This document shows, piece by piece, positions 15,581 through 15,973 of a stretch of DNA of 15,973 nt. Within the stretch, counting starts at the first letter, position 1. Every line of letters starts with the position of its first letter. The DNA comes from Phocaeicola_A sp964444735 (GTDB lineage Bacteria; Bacteroidota; Bacteroidia; Bacteroidales; Bacteroidaceae): assembly GCA_964444735.1 (NCBI GenBank), contig CAYUIJ010000057.1, positions 1-15,973 on the forward strand, given 5' to 3'. Position numbers and translations under genes: made by a program. The notes under the pieces are model-generated. The model saw nothing but the letters and a program-made list of their open reading frames with translations. It was not told the origin of the DNA and searched no databases.

Positions 15581-15973
15581 TGGGATCCGCTTATCCCGGA
15601 ACAAGCAGGACGGAGACTTTATGCATCGGAAACTGAAAAACAGGCAGACATGACTGCCCATAAAATCAGACGAATTGACTGTGACAGAGGATACCGGGCA
15701 AAAAGGAGACAGACGGTGCGCGGCTGCATATTCCGGATACTCCTGAAGAAAGACAGTTGCTGTGCGAATGGAAAGAAGCGCAGACCGATCTTCATTATTT
15801 AGTGCGCGGCTTTTATAAAGGAGCGTTTGGGAATGCCGTAAACATACTTCCTGTAGCTGCCGCATACGGTTTCAAAAAGGCCATGAGAGAGTTTCGTCTG
15901 AACCGTATTGAAAAAATACGCGGAATGCCGTTTCCGGGCAACATCTCGCTGAAATGTCATTTTCAAGAGATGA
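15581..15973 (+). pseudogene. Frameshifted IS5-like transposase remnant (C-terminal part), runs off the right edge
   Basis: Two plus-strand frames join to give the end of a DDE transposase. The first, to about 15705, contains DCDRGYRAK, matching the (V)DRGYRG(K) block around a catalytic Asp in IS5-type enzymes. One frame over, from about 15700, it continues as LHIPDTPEERQLL and then GFYKGAFGNAVNILPVAAAYGFKKAMREF, which matches the usual C-terminal KGxxGDAxNxxLAAAAxNFKRxM block. The expected RRRAxIEPVIGHLK segment between these is largely lost. A frameshift lies near the A5 run at 15700-15704. No start or terminal repeat is seen, and the N-terminal half is absent, so this is a dead fragment. 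The 80 bases between uvrC and it hold no recognisable signal. Confidence 0.6.

Noticed and set aside
13555..15600. 10-base direct repeat TTATCCCGGA at 13555 and 15591 flanking uvrC, and a 9-base inverted match at 9738
   Set aside because: Short enough to occur by chance over these distances, and the copies do not frame a single coherent element.
1..15973. CRISPR arrays, tRNA or rRNA genes
   Set aside because: No regularly spaced repeats, cloverleaf-like segment or conserved rRNA sequence was seen on either strand.

Overview
The window looks like draft-assembly sequence from a Bacteroidales genome (Bacteroides/Phocaeicola-like). This rests on -7 boxes of the TAnnTTTG type upstream of several genes, little Shine-Dalgarno sequence, a long pyrophosphate-dependent phosphofructokinase, and a secreted amidase of the kind often auto-labelled 'xanthan lyase' in this group. 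The genus is an inference. A 10-N assembly gap lies at 11015-11024.

Layout. (1) Positions 1-2078 are a worn accessory patch on the minus strand. It holds the first codons of a probable transposase running off the left edge, a small Cys-rich ORF without an ATG, a truncated and frameshifted Eco57I-type DNA adenine methyltransferase remnant, and an intact calcineurin-like phosphatase directly abutting that remnant. (2) Positions 2079-6901 are housekeeping and envelope genes on the minus strand: an FMN-dependent nitronate monooxygenase/FabK-like enzyme, and behind it (upstream in transcription) a tight three-gene cluster of a small conserved-looking protein, a lysophospholipid acyltransferase and a large secreted amidase-like protein. 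(3) Divergently, 7037-9662 carries pfp and a membrane-anchored GH25 lysozyme with a strong stem-loop between them. (4) About 500 bases without an intact gene (9663-10165) hold an eroded open frame, a 13-base palindrome, a G9 tract and a clear -7 box. (5) Positions 10166-13517 are a compact three-gene operon: a MotA/ExbB-like membrane protein with a very long helical tail, a MotB/OmpA-like peptidoglycan-binding partner, and an HNH nuclease. This is the gene content of a type II Zorya anti-phage system (ZorA-ZorB-ZorE). (6) uvrC follows, and the window ends in a frameshifted IS5-like transposase remnant.

The Zorya-like operon is the main item of interest. ZorA and ZorB should form a proton-driven inner-membrane motor anchored to peptidoglycan, and the long ZorA tail is thought to pass a signal to the nuclease effector. 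Here the effector is a small HNH protein with an extra CxC/CxxC cysteine cluster. The zorA start is unusual. The best ATG with a ribosome binding site lies one frame away, separated from the zorA frame by an A8 tract, so a one-base slip would join them. The promoter region also carries a G9 tract. Together these suggest phase variation, transcriptional slippage or assembly error, and raw reads can tell these apart.
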